Program-made: the position numbers and the translations under genes | The notes under the pieces: generated by a model | What the model was told of the DNA's origin: nothing | Database searches by the model: none | The model's input: only the letters and a program-made list of their open reading frames with translations | NCBI GenBank assembly: GCA_963920635.1 | Contig: OY987298.1 | Location: 57,639,949 to 57,703,948, forward strand | Length of the DNA stretch: 64,000 nt | Direction of reading: 5' to 3' | Source: Pseudeuparius sepicola | Taxonomy: Eukaryota > Arthropoda > Insecta > Coleoptera > Anthribidae | Shown here: in pieces, positions 23,701-32,393 of the stretch | Layout: every line of letters begins with the position of its first letter | Position numbering within the stretch: the stretch's first letter is position 1

Positions 23701-24477
23701 AGAGTTCAATCTTGGTAGCGGTGGTCTGCTCAGTGGGTCTGTGCCTTCGTATCGCAATACCGCCCTTTTCAGCTGTGTGTCTAGGCTTTCAAAGTGTTCT
23801 CCGTTAACTGATTCCCGATTCTCAGTTGTTCGTCCCGTCGTCTCGGCGTTTTGTTGTGGTCCAGGCACTTGAATTTCCCGATTCTCAGTTGTTCGCTCTG
23901 CCGTTCCGGCTTCTTGTTGTGGTCCAGGCAGTTGAATTTCCCCATTGTTGTTGTCTATGTCTATGTGTTCGCCATGGATCTCTAGCTCAACTTCCCGTTT
24001 TATAGCGTTGAGTCGCGTTTCTGGAATTCGGTTATTTCTTAGAATAGTTCGATACTGATCTGACACTCTTTGTTCAGACACTTGCATGTGTGGAAACTCC
24101 CTGCAGAACTCGGCATGCAGTTGTTGTCGGTAGCCGATCATCTCTTGTCCTAAGTTTGTCACCCTGTAAAAAATACGCATTATCGATTCATTCATGGACC
24201 CAGTCCATTTCATGCGTCGTCGTTGTAATCCCGCCTGAGTGAACGCTGGCTGAAGTTCCCGCGCAGCACCTTCGGTGGGTGGAACCCTAGTTCTCGTTTG
24301 GCTCCCATGTTGTAGATGTTCGTGTTGTTGGGCTGTAGCTGTTTGTGCAACAGGGGCCCGCCTCATCAGCGCCCTGTCACCGACGTCCCGCTCGCTGTCA
24401 TGCCCAGCGCCGGCTCCAGACATGCCCTGGCGATCCCCAGGCAGTGGCCCTATGACAATACTCCTATTAATCTCCAT
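20758..24477 (-). CDS. Dong-like ORF, reverse transcriptase / restriction-like endonuclease, 1239 aa
   Basis: An intact 1239-codon frame starting MEINRSIVIGPLPGD. The N-terminus is Gln/Arg-rich. Around residues 90-165 lies a Trp-containing Myb-like helical segment (MKWTGSMNESIMRIF ... GYRQQLHAEFC), probably DNA binding. A 21-residue unit is duplicated at 180-221. Reverse transcriptase covers about 500-800: YRPITCLPTLYK, motif A AYVDYKKAFD (Asp629), motif B FQGDSLSPLWF, and catalytic YMDD at 736-739. A zinc knuckle C-x3-C-x7-H-x4-C lies at 1038-1055, followed by the restriction-like endonuclease core RPDLIIVDK ... TTLIDVA (Asp1126, Asp1141). The enzyme would nick the target and prime reverse transcription on it. 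Domain assignment is firm for the reverse transcriptase and good for the endonuclease; activity is inferred from intactness only. Confidence 0.93.
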   Translation of the reverse strand: MEINRSIVIGPLPGDRQGMSGAGAGHDSERDVGDRALMRRAPVAQTATAQQHEHLQHGSQTRTRVPPTEGAARELQPAFTQAGLQRRRMKWTGSMNESIMRIFYRVTNLGQEMIGYRQQLHAEFCREFPHMQVSEQRVSDQYRTILRNNRIPETRLNAIKREVELEIHGEHIDIDNNNGEIQLPGPQQEAGTAERTTENREIQVPGPQQNAETTGRTTENRESVNGEHFESLDTQLKRAVLRYEGTDPLSRPPLPRLNSSRKLAIMLDIMNTRILPNYVSVTPTLEHMHMLIYCAATAIITAMGAKIRTAQELNRARPEPRMAQWEMRLNRKIESLRKDIGQVTEYIRGVRTRKIQRAVQAIMSRTQMHSQRDPANITAQQCLDTLKQKLSVFAGRLRRYKASNNRKRDNKLFERSEKVFYRTLNSSGDATNATYPTREQVDGFWRNQLATPGPYNVSASWISEEREMGRNYSQMQHEQFTTDEVSNVIKNSHNWKAPGPDHLQNYWIKKLWCTHEQITALINEVLLDPLKMPLFLTQGATYLLPKDQRNTDNPAKYRPITCLPTLYKIITSCLTQRIYAHCERNNIMAMQQKGCAKGTMGCKEQLIIDSVICNQAHSRQRNLYMAYVDYKKAFDSVPHDWLTGILKLYKIDHHTVSFLEHVMTTWRTKIQLRTASSNIETDTINIRRGIFQGDSLSPLWFCMAMNPLSHRLNSTKYGFAIKSNRSEAFRLNHLLYMDDLKLIAATKNQLTQMLKIVEEFSRDIGMQFGLDKCRTLNIVRGKLEQGAHEMQDGQEIEAMSVGDTYKYLGMKQAQRIDHRTMKTDLTNEFIKRVRQVVRTDLNSRNLFKALNTYACSVLSYSFGIVNWTNTDINNLQRKVRTLLTKAHKHHPRSAVERTTLPRQQGGRGLADLSKQLDQQILNLRNYFHRQANSSTLHKAICGADVSTPLRLTEHEHHNHHRTDNDKLQRWLEKPLHGRHPNEVNQEHVDKLASYYWLTSGRMFPETEGFLLAIQDQVIPTRNYLKFIVGDASVVDDRCRYGCPTSETIQHITGGCQMFASTEYKERHDSVAKILHQELAEKLLLVQTERVPYYNYTPEPVLENRNYKMYWDRTVLTDQRVAHNRPDLIIVDKISRKTTLIDVAIPNNNNLRVKQVEKIAKYRDLEERIRRQWEMENVQTIPIIMSTTGVIPKSLLRNIKELNLTDSLYRSMQKAVLLATARTVRKFMGNAGSSNNINVT

Positions 24478-24585
24478 TCCATGGGTTTCTCCCGTAACGT
24501 GGGAGTGACGGCCCTCGGTCGCCTTTTACGACTCGCGGAGCCACGATAGGAGTATTCTAACCCGCTACCCATACGGGTCAACTAG

Positions 24586-24987
24586 GATAACGCGGGATCG
24601 TTACTCCCGAGAATCTGCCCCTGTCACCGGCCAAACCCCTCCTTGCGTTAACTGGGAAACACGGGATCGTTACACCCGAGGATCTGACCCTCTCACAGGC
24701 TAGACCCATCCCTGTGTAACTGGGAGTCGCGGGATTGTCACACCCGAGGATCAGCCTCCGTCACCGGCTAGACCCCTCCCTGCGTAACTGGATATCGCGG
24801 GATTGTCACACCCGTAGGTCTGCCCCTGTCACAGGCCAAGCCTCTCCATGCGTAACTGGGAATCGCGGGATCGTTACACCCGTGAATCTGCCCCTCTCAC
24901 AGGCCAGACCCATCCCTGCGTAACTGGGGAGCGCGGGATTGTCACACCCGTGGATCTGCCTCTCTCACAAGTCAGATCCCCCCTGCG
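24586..24987 (-). repeat. Dong 5' UTR tandem units, ~68 bp period
   Basis: Unit markers (GCGTAACTGGG or variants) fall at 24645, 24714, 24782, 24850, 24918 and 24985, a 67-69 bp period. Each minus-strand unit can pair CGC-A-GGGAT with ATCCCGCG, enclosing a TCTG/CAGA inner stem. Copy 1 has the same array (about 16797-17138). They may be promoter or structured-RNA repeats of the element. Confidence 0.85.
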
Positions 24988-25013
24988 TATTATTATTATT
25001 ATTATTATTATTA
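24988..25013. repeat. (TTA)n at the 5' flank of full-length Dong
   Basis: About nine repeats directly after the element's 5' terminus, 104 bp upstream of exon B. Confidence 0.95.
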
Positions 25014-25117
25014 TGCCATATTATAATCTGCTGGCAAAATTTCTGGATTACAGCTGAATCACCAACAGTTTATTTTTATATCCCGTTTTATACACTGTGC
25101 ATTTTTATTATTTTCAG

Positions 25118-25326
25118 GTGTAAGGCAAGGCTCCATGAACTTATGCAGGTCGATCGAGATTTTACTCAAGAAGATAGAGAAAAAATTAATCCCTGCAACT
25201 CTTCCAGCATAGCAGATGCTCTAGAATATGTTAAAAATCCATACAAATGTTGCATACATGTCCACGAGCTTATAAAATCTCTGATGGAGGTAGTGCAAAC
25301 TAAGAAGGAAGAATTAAAAACCAAAG
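25118..25326 (+). CDS. PPIP5K: PPIP5K exon B
   Basis: The acceptor is TTTTCAG ending at 25117 and the donor is GTAAAT at 25327. The first G completes an ATG codon with the previous exon, then the frame reads [15 protein letters not shown] and onward, ending KKEELKTKG with the last codon split after its first base. This segment corresponds to the helical insert of the PPIP5K phosphatase domain, which varies between species except for its start (K-ARLH). A tract TGTTGCATACATGTCCACGA encodes CCIHVHE near the middle. The exon begins only about 104 bp after the (TTA)n that flanks the full-length Dong element, so almost the whole upstream intron tail has been replaced by mobile DNA. The phase match on both sides supports these boundaries. 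Confidence 0.9.
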
Positions 25327-25390
25327 GTAAATAAACAAATTTCAAAGTTCATCATCACCGTAATTAAAATGTATTACCTTCTTTAAATAG

Positions 25391-25617
25391 ATGCCATTTT
25401 ATATCATGGTGAAACGTGGGATTTGATGTACCGAAGGTGGGGTAAAATTGAAAAGGATTTTTACACAAAGAACAAGACATTCGATATTAGCAAGATACCT
25501 GATATTTACGATTGCATAAAATATGATTTGCAACACAACCAACATACTATTCAGTTTGAGCAAGCTGAAGAACTTTACATATATGCAAAATACCTTGCGG
25601 ATATTGTGATTCCGCAG
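25391..25617 (+). CDS. PPIP5K: PPIP5K exon C
   Basis: It follows a 64-bp intron (acceptor TTTAAATAG) and ends at donor GTATGT at 25618. With the leading split codon it reads [20 protein letters not shown], then [20 protein letters not shown], and ends ADIVIPQ in phase 0. The [17 protein letters not shown] block and the terminal VIPQ are PPIP5K signatures that I recognise with confidence. This places the exon in the central phosphatase domain. It belongs to the compact four-exon cluster 25118-26268, which contrasts sharply with the long introns on both sides. Confidence 0.94.
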
Positions 25618-25703
25618 GTATGTATAACATTGAACTTATATTTCCTGAGATAGGGGAATGAAACGATCTAAGTGCTCTTCTGTATTTGCTCCTTTGTCCT
25701 TAG

Positions 25704-25955
25704 GAATATGGGTTAACATCTCAAGAGAAACTTACAATTGGTCAGGGCATCTGTACCCCACTTCTGAAGAAAATCAAAGCGGATCTTCAGAGAAACATAG
25801 AAGAATTGGGGGAAGAAACTGTGAATAGATTGAATCCCAGGTATTCCCATGGAGTATCTAGTCCAGGAAGGCATGTTAGAACTCGGTTATATTTTACAAG
25901 TGAAAGTCATATTCATTCTTTAATAACAGTTTTGAGGCTTGGAGGACTATTAGAT
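25704..25955 (+). CDS. PPIP5K: PPIP5K exon D (second phosphatase motif)
   Basis: The acceptor is CTTTGTCCTTAG ending at 25703 and the donor is GTATGT at 25956; the exon is exactly 84 codons, phase 0 on both sides. It begins [13 protein letters not shown], continues through an Asn/Glu-rich helical part and reaches [20 protein letters not shown], then [14 protein letters not shown]. The [20 protein letters not shown] block is nearly invariant in PPIP5K proteins. In histidine acid phosphatase folds this position holds the second catalytic motif (HD or HAE); here, as in the family, it reads S-H-I-H-S. That functional equivalence is family knowledge, not something the DNA shows. Confidence 0.95.
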
Positions 25956-26022
25956 GTATGTATTTAACATTAATCTGTTAATCATGTTTTATTTTTCAAA
26001 AAACAACTTATTGCAATTTCAG

Positions 26023-26268
26023 ATAACCAAAGATGAACAGTGGAGAAGGGCCATGGAGTATGTTTCAATGGTTTCTGAATTGAACTACATGTCACAGATA
26101 GTTATAATGTTGTACGAAGATCCTACCAAAGATCCATGTAGTGAAGAAAGATTTCACATCGAACTACATTTTAGTCCCGGTGTTAATTGTTGTGTTCAGA
26201 AAAATTTACCTCCTGGTCCAGGATTTAGGCCTCATTCTAGAAACGAATCTAGCGGAAGTAAAAATTCA
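26023..26268 (+). CDS. PPIP5K: PPIP5K exon E (end of phosphatase domain)
   Basis: It follows a 67-bp intron (acceptor TTGCAATTTCAG) and ends before donor GTAAGT at 26269; 82 codons, phase 0. It reads [20 protein letters not shown], then [15 protein letters not shown] and [15 protein letters not shown], and finishes with a less conserved [19 protein letters not shown] tail. The [14 protein letters not shown] and SEERFH-ELHFSPG blocks are diagnostic of the C-terminal border of the PPIP5K phosphatase domain. The Ser-rich end begins the disordered tail. An in-frame stop soon after the donor confirms that reading through is not the normal structure. Confidence 0.94.
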
Positions 26269-28094
26269 GTAAGTTTTTCATTATAGACTTCATTATAACT
26301 CTGACATTAATTAGTGAAATAGATAAATCCCTTTAAATTCTTTGTAACCGTCCATGTTCTTTAAGTTTAAGCTTGTGTCTTACCTGTCCCATCATTATTG
26401 ACACTCAAAAACATATCAAATTGCCAGATTGAGTCTTTTTCACTAGATTGGAGTTAGATAATTTGTATGATTAAATATATTTTTCATTAAGGTACCACAT
26501 GTTTTTTTTATTGTATTTGATAATTTTATTGTGACCAAATTTAAACATCCCGCCACATTTTGGATCAATGAGAGTATAACTGAATTCATGCGATGGACCG
26601 GTAATTACCGCGGTTATGCTCTTAGTTATTAGTGGTCATCACAAAAAAAGGACGGCACGAATGTCCTTTTCTTTGACTGCGTGGATATGCCTGGAGTGGC
26701 CAAAAATGGTCAGAGAATTGGAAATATTAAACCTTTACATGTTAAGTTTTCTCCCCAAAATAAATACAACAGAAACGTGGCTTAAAAATTATAATAACAA
26801 TATGTTTTTTAAGTTCTTGATGTTATGTGCATCAAGTTGTTCAGAATATATTTCTTAATTCGGATCCTTTGAGAGGGAGATTTCGACATATTTGATTTCC
26901 GCTCTATAATCTACAAAAAAAAACATTATTTTGTGCTTCTCCTTCATATTCTAATATTTAATAATTACCTTACCATTAAGTAAACTTGCCGTGTCTATAC
27001 ATACTCGGGCACTTCTATTCTGTAGTCTTCACCATTTACATATTCACATAAATTATACTAATATACAGTGACCGGCAGAAAGTTGGACACAAAAGTAAAA
27101 GTTGGTGCATCATTTCAAACTCAAAATTCACATATCAAAATTTAAATATCTTTCTTTGGATACGAGGTAGATTCAAAAATGTCAAAATATCTCAAGAGTA
27201 AAGTACCCTTTTTTTTTAAAATACGGTAAAAAGTTACTTACAAAAGTCGCTTGGAATCAAAGGTGGATGCAGATTTAAAGTCTCAGCCACCTAGTCAATA
27301 AAAAATAAATTTAACTTTTTTGTATTTTTTTCAACCACCCTATGTATTACAAAAAACGAAATACCGATAGTGCAACTTATCATGAGATAACCCATGAATT
27401 TGCTACTAAACTTTAATTTTGTTCGATTAGCAGCTAGAAATTTAAATTAATCAAAATCAGAGTTTAAAAATATTAAATTTTTGCGTCCAACTTTCTGCCG
27501 GTCACTATATACTAATATTTATACTAATCTTATATCTATCAGATTCAGATGCCATTATTATATTAATATATACTTTTAATTTATTAAAATAAACTCTTCA
27601 ACGGGATAACAAATTAAAATAATGACAAGTTTTTTAAATGGAAATGACAAATTTTTAAGTTATTCTAAACAGTCGCCAAATGCCGCTAATTTTGGCAGTC
27701 GGAAGAGAGGGAACGTTAACTCACCTCCGACCTGGGTTAATACTGGTTATAAATTTCAAAGTTTAATTGCGCCATGAAGGATTAGTTCATAACATCATTC
27801 ATTATAACCGGAGCAACGTGAACAACAAAAGTAACCGGTCCATCGCCTGAAATCGGTTGATTACTCAAAAACGTGAAAACCAGCTACAGACATTGACAAC
27901 AACGCTAAAATTGAAGCAATCAGCGTTTTACGGGCATGACTTTGTGCCCCTTGAGTCGCCTTTCCTGATGGCAAAAAAATACAAAAAAATGTTTGAAAAA
28001 GGACCATTGCTCTAGTGTATGGAGTGTTGAGGATGATTTCCGTACATTTTTTATTTTGTTTGAATTCCCTTGGTTAATATAAATAATTGACATA
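26269..28094. other. Intron with nested inverted-repeat elements
   Basis: AT-rich. A 16-bp inverted pair GCGATGGACCGGTAA (about 26589) / AACCGGTCCATCGC (ending about 27850) may bound an old element that surrounds the MITE at 27066-27507. No gene is seen. Confidence 0.4.
27066..27507. mobile_element. Tc1/mariner-type MITE, 442 bp
   Basis: Termini TA-CAGTGACCGGCAGAAAGTTG and, inverted, CAACTTTCTGCCGGTCACTA-TA: about 25 bp with one mismatch, with TA at both flanks. No ORF. The CAGTGACCGGC terminus is of the mariner type. Confidence 0.8.
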
Positions 28095-29395
28095 CAGGGT
28101 GTCTCATTTTGATCTGGAACACCCCTGTAAAATTTGAACTGACTTACGGATTTTAACGAATTTTTTTTTGTATACAGGGTCCTCCTAGACGCACTTATCA
28201 AACACTTTTCAATGACCATACGATTATTCCAGGGCCGGATTAAAAAATTTTTTTGACACACATTTTCGAGTTAAGGTATCAGCGATTTTTTTATCGGAAA
28301 TCTGATAACGTGGCGTTAATCAGCGCCCCTGAAAACCCCCAGATTCCAAATTTCAAGAAATTAATCCCACGAATTATACTTTTTACACTGCATCACAATT
28401 GCAAAAAATCAAAATTTCAATTTGAGTTCAGCTATTAAGGTGGCTATGGAAACAAGTGAAAATGGTAAAAGGGGGTCCACAGGGGACAATGGTAATAAAC
28501 CTGATCGGAAACTGTACTCGGTTTCTCTTTTCATTATTGCTATACAGTACAAATTTTATGCCATTTGAGACGCAAGAGAGCTCGCTACCGTCGCAGGCAG
28601 CCGTGGAAAAACAATGGCTTGCAGATATGTCAGTTTATGCATTTTTACAACAAATGTTATTCAGGGGTTGATGTTGCTAAAATAGTTTAGGTGTTACAAA
28701 TAATTTAGCGGGTATAAAATGTAATTTCTAATCGATTCGTCAATACATTTCCGCCGTTTAAAATATGGCTGCTTTTAATTACATTCTTCAAATAGGTACG
28801 TACTTTGTAGTGTATAATCTTATATTTTATTATTTGTAACAAAAAATTGTAAAAATTAACGTTTCTCAAAGTGTTTGCACTTGCACGACTGCCTGCGACG
28901 GCAGCGAGCTCTCTTGCATCTCAAATGGAATAAAATTTGTACTATACAGCAATACTGAAAAGAGAAACCGAGTACAGTTTCCGATCAGGTTTATTACTAT
29001 TGTCCCCTGTGGACCTCTTTTTACCATTTTCACTTGTTTCCATAGCCACCTTAATAGCTGAACTCAAATTGAAATTTTGATTTTTTGCAATTATGATGCA
29101 GTGTAAAAAGTATAATTTGTGGGAATAATTTCTTGAAATTTGGAATCTGGGGGTTTTCAGGAGCGCTGATTAACGCCACGTTATCAGATTTCCGATAAAA
29201 AAATCGCTGATACCTTAACTCGAAAATTTGGGTCGAAAAAATTTTTTAATCCGGCCCTGGAATAATCCTATGGTCATTGAAAATTGTTTGATAAGTACGT
29301 CTAGGAGGGCCCTGTATACGAAAAAAAAATTCGTTAAAATCCGTAAGCTAGTTCAAATTTTACAGGGGTGTTCCAGATCAAAATGAGACACCCTG
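28095..29395. mobile_element. TA-target foldback element, 1.3 kb
   Basis: Begins TA-CAGGGTGTCTCATTTTGA and ends TCAAAATGAGACACCCTG-TA. Arms of roughly 510 bp (28095-28605 and 28882-29395) mirror each other closely, for example GAGAGCTCGCTACCGTCGCA against TGCGACGGCAGCGAGCTCTC; the centre 28606-28880 is unpaired. Non-coding. Confidence 0.88.
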
Positions 29396-29405
29396 TATAT
29401 ATGTA

Positions 29406-29699
29406 TGAGTAATACTCTGTTTTCGCACTTCCATTGTCTTTATTGGTTTTGAAAATACATGACGTTTCCGACAGTGGTTATCTCTGACCGTTCTCAAGTG
29501 TAAGTGAGGAATACAAGAAAGAGGGGTTACTATTTATACACTTAGGTCTAATCTTAATCCTAAGTGTATAAATAGTATCCCCTCTTTCTTGTATTCCCCA
29601 CTTACACTTGAGAACAGTCAGAGATAACCTTTGTCGGAAACGTCGTGTATTTTCAAAACAAATAAAGACAATGGAAGTCCGAAAACAGAGTATTACTCA
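29406..29699. repeat. Near-perfect palindrome, arms ~140 bp
   Basis: Outer TGAGTAATACTCTGTTTTCG matches CGAAAACAGAGTATTACTCA at 29680-29699; inner CTATTTATACACTTAGG / CCTAAGTGTATAAATAG around a short loop near 29550. It abuts the foldback to its left and lies 99 bp before exon F. Confidence 0.88.
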
Positions 29700-29798
29700 A
29701 GAATTCACCTTGACTACCAACTTCAGTCAACAATATATCTGTATGTTTTATGTTCTGTAGAAAAAGATAAGTGATACTTATTTTCTTCTTTATAACAG

Positions 29799-30022
29799 AG
29801 TGTCAATACTTCTACAACAGCGACTCCTGAAGACAAAAACCAACTGGTTATTGACGAGGTTGGAGAGATAGCGATCATAGAAGAGGAGAGGATTGTAGAA
29901 ACTCCAAAAGCATTAGATCCAACATTGAGTACTGATTTTACACCTCCACTATCACCTGAAGTTGTTCCGTACACTTATTCGCATAGGAGATACTTGAAAG
30001 CTAGCGACCCAATACCAATAGG
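29799..30022 (+). CDS. PPIP5K: PPIP5K exon F (start of disordered tail)
   Basis: The acceptor is TTTATAACAG ending at 29798 and the donor is GTAAGT at 30023. The frame continues in phase 0 from exon E: SVNTSTTATPEDKNQLVIDE, an acidic stretch (EIAIIEEERIVE), a proline-rich FTPPLSPEVVP, then TYSHRRYLKASDPIPIG with the last codon split after two bases. This part varies between PPIP5K orthologues, so assignment rests on frame continuity, proper splice sites and the typical low-complexity acidic/SP-rich character. The acceptor lies only 99 bp downstream of a perfect-looking inverted repeat (29406-29699). A regulatory phosphorylation role for the SP motif is possible but unsupported here. Confidence 0.8.
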
Positions 30023-30652
30023 GTAAGTGCATGGAATTAAGTTATATTTTTACACCTTAGCATTATTTGGATATCATGGTATCAAATTAGATATGAAAAC
30101 TGCAAATCATTGAATTTTTTGCTTAGGACATAATTACAATGATTATACAGTGTGACTCGTTTGTTTATTAATTGTACGATTTACAAGGATTTTTTAAGTT
30201 GTAGAGGTTGATAAACTGCATTTTTTGAGCGAAAATGACATCTTGCATACAAAATCCAAGGCCTTCTATGTCAGTTTCTAGGAGCAAAATTTTAATAAAT
30301 CACATTAGCGATTTTTCTAGAAAAAATATGTGCACACCACTGAATTCAACACTCCTCAAAACGGGCTTGTACTGCCTCTAATAACGATTTCGTAAAAAAA
30401 TAAAAAAAATGCACACTATTTCTTAGTTTTCTCAAATTTACTTTATCTGGTTATTCATGAAAAAAAGTGAAATATTTAATTGTCAAATCTGACAAATTAA
30501 TGTCTAAAACAATAATTTTTTTGCCACATACTGTTAAGAATTGTCTGTAATCAGAGTGGTAACAGTCCATCACTGATCATATTATCTCAAAACTTACTCG
30601 GTTACTGTTGGTGCTCTCAAAACATAAAGGATGAACAAAAAAACACCAAAAA

Positions 30653-32393
30653 AGATTTCTAGTCCTCGGGCCCATGCCCACAATTTTTTTTATTTTATTA
30701 TCTCGCCGTTGAGTTTGTATATATGTGTTCTTTATGTCCACTTGGACAATTTTTGACGTAAGAAAATTCTCAGTGGCGGGGCATTTTTTTTTGGGCCTTT
30801 CCAAACTTTAAAGGCAATCCGACAATGGAATTTTCAAAAAAAAATTGTCGGGCAAGGTTACCACTTGATTTTCAATATTTGTATTAAACGATCCTGAAAA
30901 AATCAGCTGTGAAATTTTATGACGTCATAACTTTTCCATGTAGGGGTGTCTCAGCTGATTTTTTTTCACAGTTGATTTTTTAGGATCGTTTAATAAAAAT
31001 ATTTAAAATCAAGTGGTAACCTTGTTTGACAAAAATTTTCAGGAAATTCCGTTGTCAGATGCCCTTAAAAGTTTGAAAGGGCCCCAAAAAAACCCCTTGT
31101 CACTGAGAGTTTTCTTATGTCAGAAATTGTCCAAGTGGATAGAAAGAACACATATACAGGGTGATTCAGTTTTAATCTGCAACACTTCAACAGGTGATAG
31201 AAAACCAAAAAATAAGCGCACTTTATTTTATAAACTATATCATTTTAAGGCCTTATTAAAAAGTTACAGGGTGCTAAATTTGCAAGAAATATGTGGAATT
31301 TATTGAATATTTTACAAACTAGTTGAGATATTTAAGTCATATTTGGTACACGTTATAACGGCATGGGTTAGCATAAAAACTGTTAATATCAAACATCTTG
31401 AACAACCAGTGGCGTAGAAATGGGTAATTAGCATAATTTATTTTAGAAAAAAAAAAGAACCACCTTGTATAGCAATAAAATGTACTCAATTTCTTATGTA
31501 GATTCTAATTTTAAACAAAAATGCCCTCTTGGTAATTTTTCGTATGTGTCATGGTTTCGTGGCAAATTTGATTTTTTGTATTATTTCGGGGTATTTCCGA
31601 AAAATTATCTAAAAAATTTGCTCCACAAGTAACACTTAAAGTAGAAATAATGTGTTTTCTACTTGAAATAAAGTAACTTTTTCCAATAAACTCACCTATT
31701 TTAGGCTATACTTTTGAAGATACAGGGTCTAAAACATTTAAGGAAATACAATTAATGTTACGCTCTGTATCTTGAAAAGTAAAACCTTGAATGGGTAAGT
31801 TTATTGGGAAAAGTTACTGTATTTAAAGTAAAAAACACATTTTTTCTACTTTGAGTGTTACTTATGGAGAAAAGTTTTAAGTTACCTAATTTTTCAGATG
31901 TACCCCCCGAAATAATACGAAAAAATCAAATTTGCTATGAAACCATGACAGATATGCTAAGAGAACGTTTTTGTTTACAATTAAAATTTACATAAGAAAT
32001 TGAATACATTTTATTGCTATACAAGGTGGTTCTATTTTTTTTCTAAAATAAATTATACTAATTACCCATTTCTACGCCACTGGTTGTTCAAGATGTTTGA
32101 TATTAACAGGTTTTATGCTAACCCATGCCGTTATAATGTGTACCAAATATGACTTAAATATCTCAACTAGTTTGTAAAATATTCAATAAATTCCACATAT
32201 TTCTTGCAACTTTAACACCCTGTAACTTTTTTATAAGGCCTTAAAATGATATAGTTTATAGAAGAAAGTGCGGTTATTTTTTGGTTTTCTATCACCTGTT
32301 GAAGTGTTGCAGATTAAAACTGAATCACCCTGTACAGTCTCATTGGTGAGGTAATAAAAACATTTTTGTAGGCATGGGCCCGAGGACTATTTC
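30653..32393. repeat. Long inverted repeat interrupted by a foldback insertion
   Basis: The left arm begins AGATTTCTAGTCCTCGGGCC and the right arm ends GGGCCCGAGGACTATTTCT. The arms meet near 30945 (AAATCAGCTGTGAAA / TTTCACAGTTGATTTTT). The right arm is split at a TA by the element 31157-32332, while the left arm keeps the uninterrupted site at about 30715-30725. Confidence 0.85.
31157..32332. mobile_element. TA-target foldback, 1176 bp (family twin at 35134)
   Basis: TA-CAGGGTGATTCAGTTTTAAT ... ATTAAAACTGAATCACCCTG-TA. Arms of about 560 bp each; the centre is near 31745. No ORF of note. It inserted in the right arm of the inverted repeat 30653-32393 with TA duplication. Confidence 0.9.

Larger units (their letters stand above)
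20640..24987 (-). mobile_element. Full-length Dong-like (R4-clade) non-LTR retrotransposon, copy 4
   Basis: 4348 bp on the minus strand, flanked by (TTA)n on the left (20594-20639) and (TTA/ATT)n on the right (24988-25013). Order from its 5' end: a repeat-rich 5' UTR of about 510 bp, one intact ORF, and a 118-bp 3' UTR ending ...GGCTAAGTCGAG without poly(A). Insertion in TAA-type repeats, a single ORF with reverse transcriptase followed by a CCHC and an endonuclease-like PD...D region fit the Dong/R4 group. It is GC-richer than the host. The intact frame and closely similar neighbours suggest recent activity. Confidence 0.92.

Noticed and set aside
20882..24549. Plus-strand ORFs across the Dong region (for example 20882-21127, 22561-22848, 24275-24549)
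   Set aside because: They are antisense shadows of the minus-strand retrotransposon frame; the same shadows recur at matching places in copies 1 and 2.
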